Positions 5,201 to 6,169 of a DNA stretch of 6,169 bases are shown one piece after another (position 1 is the stretch's first letter; the number at the start of each line of letters is the position of its first letter). Origin of the DNA: Candidatus Neoanaerotignum tabaqchaliae. Its GTDB lineage: Bacteria; Bacillota; Clostridia; Lachnospirales; Anaerotignaceae. The translations under genes were made by a program, and so were the position numbers. A model generated the notes under the pieces. That model was not told the DNA's origin. It made no database searches and worked only from the letters and a program-made list of their open reading frames with translations. The stretch spans positions 1 to 6,169 of the forward strand of contig CAJFUS010000060.1 of NCBI GenBank assembly GCA_904420235.1, written 5' to 3'.

Positions 5201-6169
5201 GGAGCAACAGAGAAGGCAACACTGAGCTTTATGTAATAGACATGGGCACTTGGGAAATATCTTCCGCTCAAGTTGCAGCGCCTAGACCAACCGTAAGCGG
5301 AAAAGTTTATGACGGCACAGCCTATGACCCGTCAACGGCTATAACATGGGATTACAGCAGTTTTACTGAAGACCAGAAAAAAGCCATAGCCGAGGGCGAT
5401 TTAAGCAAAATTAAATATAACTTTTACACACAAGTGTCTGGCGGAACCTCTTTGTCAAACCTGCCTGTAAACGCCGGAACATATTATGTGTATGTTGATT
5501 TCAGCGAAGCGAAAAGCGGAAACTACACATTAACCGGCAACGCAAGAATTCCGTTTGTTATAGAGCGCGCCACTCTTACACTTACAGGTCAAACCGACAC
5601 CAAGGATTTTGTTAACGGCACAAGCTACCCTATACCAAATCCAACTGTAAGCGGATTTGTGGGAGCCGACGCCAATAAGAGTGACGAGGAGAAAAGCCAG
5701 CTTTATACTTTCACCTACACATACGATACTGGCAATGGAGATGAAACAACAACATCTCGTCCAAGTTTTCAAAATGCCGGTACATATAAAGTAACCGTTG
5801 GTATAAGTGAAAATGACAACGGAAACTATAAAGCGGCTGCGTCTGTTGAATGTACTCTTACAATAAATGCCGGAGAACAGTCAATAACCCTTTCACCAAG
5901 TGCCGGAACAAATTGGGATGAAGGTTATGACGGAACAATTCCTGACAACGGCTACCAAATAACCAAAACATTCGGCGACAGCGACTTTACCGTAACAGGA
6001 ACTCCAGCCATTAGCAATGATAGCGGAGCATCCATATCGGTAAAATACAGCGTTGTAAACTCCACACCGGCAAACATAATTTCTTTAGACTCCGGCAGCG
6101 GCGCAGTTGCAATTAACGGAGCCGGAGAAGTTACAATCAAAGCCTCAACAGATTCCACAAACAACGTAG
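2206..6169 (+). CDS. Giant secreted surface protein with BspA-type LRRs and MBG-like repeats (3' end outside window)
   Basis: ATG 2206 follows AAGGAGGT (2193-2200) at ideal spacing. The frame stays open for 1,321 codons to the window edge. Residues 1-28 form a Sec signal peptide (KSIKKR, hydrophobic core, cleavage likely after TVLA), so the protein is exported. Residues about 85-320 hold ten LRR_5/BspA-type repeats. Residues about 372-455 hold two 'TC-x-E-x-(D/E)-GY' segments and GH motifs, a Cys module common in Firmicutes surface proteins. A His/Asp-rich linker is near 486-500. Beta-rich segments follow, including TISW...YPVTFTPNNVTY (about 540-570). MBG-like domains run from about 822 to the end, with 'YDG', 'NAGTYxV' and 'FGDSDFTVTGTP' signatures. 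BspA-type LRR proteins are linked in other bacteria to adhesion to host or matrix proteins; that role is inferred here. The cell-wall anchor (SLH, LPXTG or other) must lie beyond the window. Expression may depend on the inversion element upstream. Confidence 0.93.
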   Translation, partial: MKSIKKRIMALVMSLCMIVSVFPATVLAVTEIPIEGTALQYHFELSEMDEVTGEIFQKLVISINPDSESDNFDISGRPWTSANMVQEVVIKEGVTGIGDNAFSNMTNLETLTIENPSLITSIGDSAFSGDSRLEIDNLDLSSVMELGEGAFRNCSNISGTLTLSSELTEIPNSAFYNCGFSSVSIPDSVEKIGDSAFYSNNLTTIAIPSNVTEVGSSAFASNSIASVILNDGLVTIGDGAFQYNPLSMTSLVIPNSVTTIGGSAFRSSGTNTALTELTIGSGVTTIGEYAFFSYTQLSKVLVEATGLKEVGHSAFGTNEYNAYSTTAIDEDTGARYSIGADFMLADGVNGDVFENGVNCYLGERSPLQLTDYKEPTCEEEGYYEYTFYYNGQEKGPIYEYIDALGHAWDSGSYKPATCETDGYTLYTCTRDSRHTETRNTKPDGSAVDKATGHEYVVKSVSNRSGASDSYVMSDTNTITITYECQKGGHDHNDSTGEGRDTRNKTVVISLPNTTLKGDTDDTLATLNMPITVSSGSQTLGTISWASGVNTSENLTAGTKDYPVTFTPNNVTYAGYTGMAAVSSFDGKDLKIEVSTDRAELDFTNVRFGGTLAFINAERPTPVTVNNYPLQLGQSDFTVQYRNKNTKVLQSDPPTSSTPDENDTVWEVVVTFTYDSSKYYVNPSKGPSGTDISENEYSFDVNENGASSTVVITHDYRFIMQSFDLARAEAVSAVYDDGNNVKAIHISGIPAGTTINYSWTSNNHGSGSNTTTNDKEGQEDLTQASIYFTEADTYTVTITLSKANYEDKTLTAVETTVNQKTVNPPAAAVNLQYTGLEQQGLVESESDKGYYTITDDSNYSSKATNAGNYVAKAVLINDNYVWAQGTILDENNSLAALINWSIAKRPIIQTTNIYNNSSIAYDGAVKTAVGEPATASKLFTFEYNTQGSLVADFDYDNQEGSTDGIKDDDVFTITNARQTDVGEYKVTATIAESYRNNFYWSNREGNTELYVIDMGTWEISSAQVAAPRPTVSGKVYDGTAYDPSTAITWDYSSFTEDQKKAIAEGDLSKIKYNFYTQVSGGTSLSNLPVNAGTYYVYVDFSEAKSGNYTLTGNARIPFVIERATLTLTGQTDTKDFVNGTSYPIPNPTVSGFVGADANKSDEEKSQLYTFTYTYDTGNGDETTTSRPSFQNAGTYKVTVGISENDNGNYKAAASVECTLTINAGEQSITLSPSAGTNWDEGYDGTIPDNGYQITKTFGDSDFTVTGTPAISNDSGASISVKYSVVNSTPANIISLDSGSGAVAINGAGEVTIKASTDSTNNV
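2458..3165 (+). repeat. Array of ten BspA-type leucine-rich repeats within the surface protein
   Basis: Ten units each contain the turn I/V/L-(G/P)-x-x-A-F: GDNAF, GDSAF, GEGAF, PNSAF, GDSAF, GSSAF, GDGAF, GGSAF, GEYAF and GHSAF, at roughly 22-26 residue spacing. Intervening strands are of the type LTTIAIPSNVTEVG. This is the LRR_5 signature. The DNA copies have diverged, so this is a protein-level repeat and not a recent tandem duplication. Confidence 0.9.
4669..6169 (+). repeat. Tandem MBG-like beta domains within the surface protein
   Basis: About five divergent units are visible, near residues 822-905, 906-1025, 1026-1122, 1123-1225 and 1226 onward. Recurrent elements are 'xYDG' or 'QYTG' near the start, '(N/D)(A/V)G-(T/N/E)-Y-x-V' in the middle, and 'NY' followed by a closing strand such as WSIAKRP, TWEISSAQV, FVIERATL or LTINAGEQ. 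The last visible unit (FGDSDFTVTGTP ... GAVAINGAGEVTIKAS) is a closely related type. Such strings usually act as extended stalks in cell-surface proteins. Confidence 0.75.

Overview
The window looks like chromosomal DNA of a low-to-mid GC Clostridia bacterium, probably Lachnospirales-like. The reasons are AGGAGG-type ribosome binding sites, TTG and GTG starts, heavy use of ATA and CTT codons, an LtaS-type sulfatase tail, and a giant secreted LRR/MBG-type surface protein of the kind common in gut Firmicutes. The genus assignment is inference.

Layout, all on the + strand. (1) Bases 2-349 are the 3' end of an alkaline-phosphatase-superfamily (LTA synthase-like) gene, closed by a good intrinsic terminator (358-388). 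(2) Bases 474-1319 encode a complete 281-aa tyrosine recombinase with all expected catalytic residues visible. (3) Bases 1320-1932 are a 613-base non-coding region. Its left part is a candidate invertible DNA switch: a perfect 20-bp sequence at 1319-1338 recurs exactly inverted at 1590-1609, enclosing 251 bp that hold a terminator-like hairpin and promoter-like sequences in both directions. Its right part (1610-1932) looks like a long structured leader, with a large hairpin, a run of ten C, an orphan Shine-Dalgarno sequence and a further hairpin. (4) Bases 1933-2178 encode a small 81-aa protein I do not recognise. (5) From 2206 a very large secreted protein begins. It has a signal peptide, ten BspA-type leucine-rich repeats, Cys-containing linkers and a string of MBG-like beta domains, and it is still open after 1,321 codons at the window edge.

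The most interesting reading is that parts 2 to 5 form one self-contained phase-variation locus. The recombinase would invert the adjacent 291-bp element and so switch transcription of the small protein and the surface protein. The exact inverted repeats, their asymmetric centres, the intact recombinase ending on the first repeat, and the lack of an obvious promoter between the right repeat and the surface gene are all seen in the sequence. Inversion itself, the ON/OFF orientation and the regulatory output are inferred. The layout resembles the RecV-type switches upstream of surface genes in Clostridioides difficile (for example cwpV), but with the recombinase encoded in cis.
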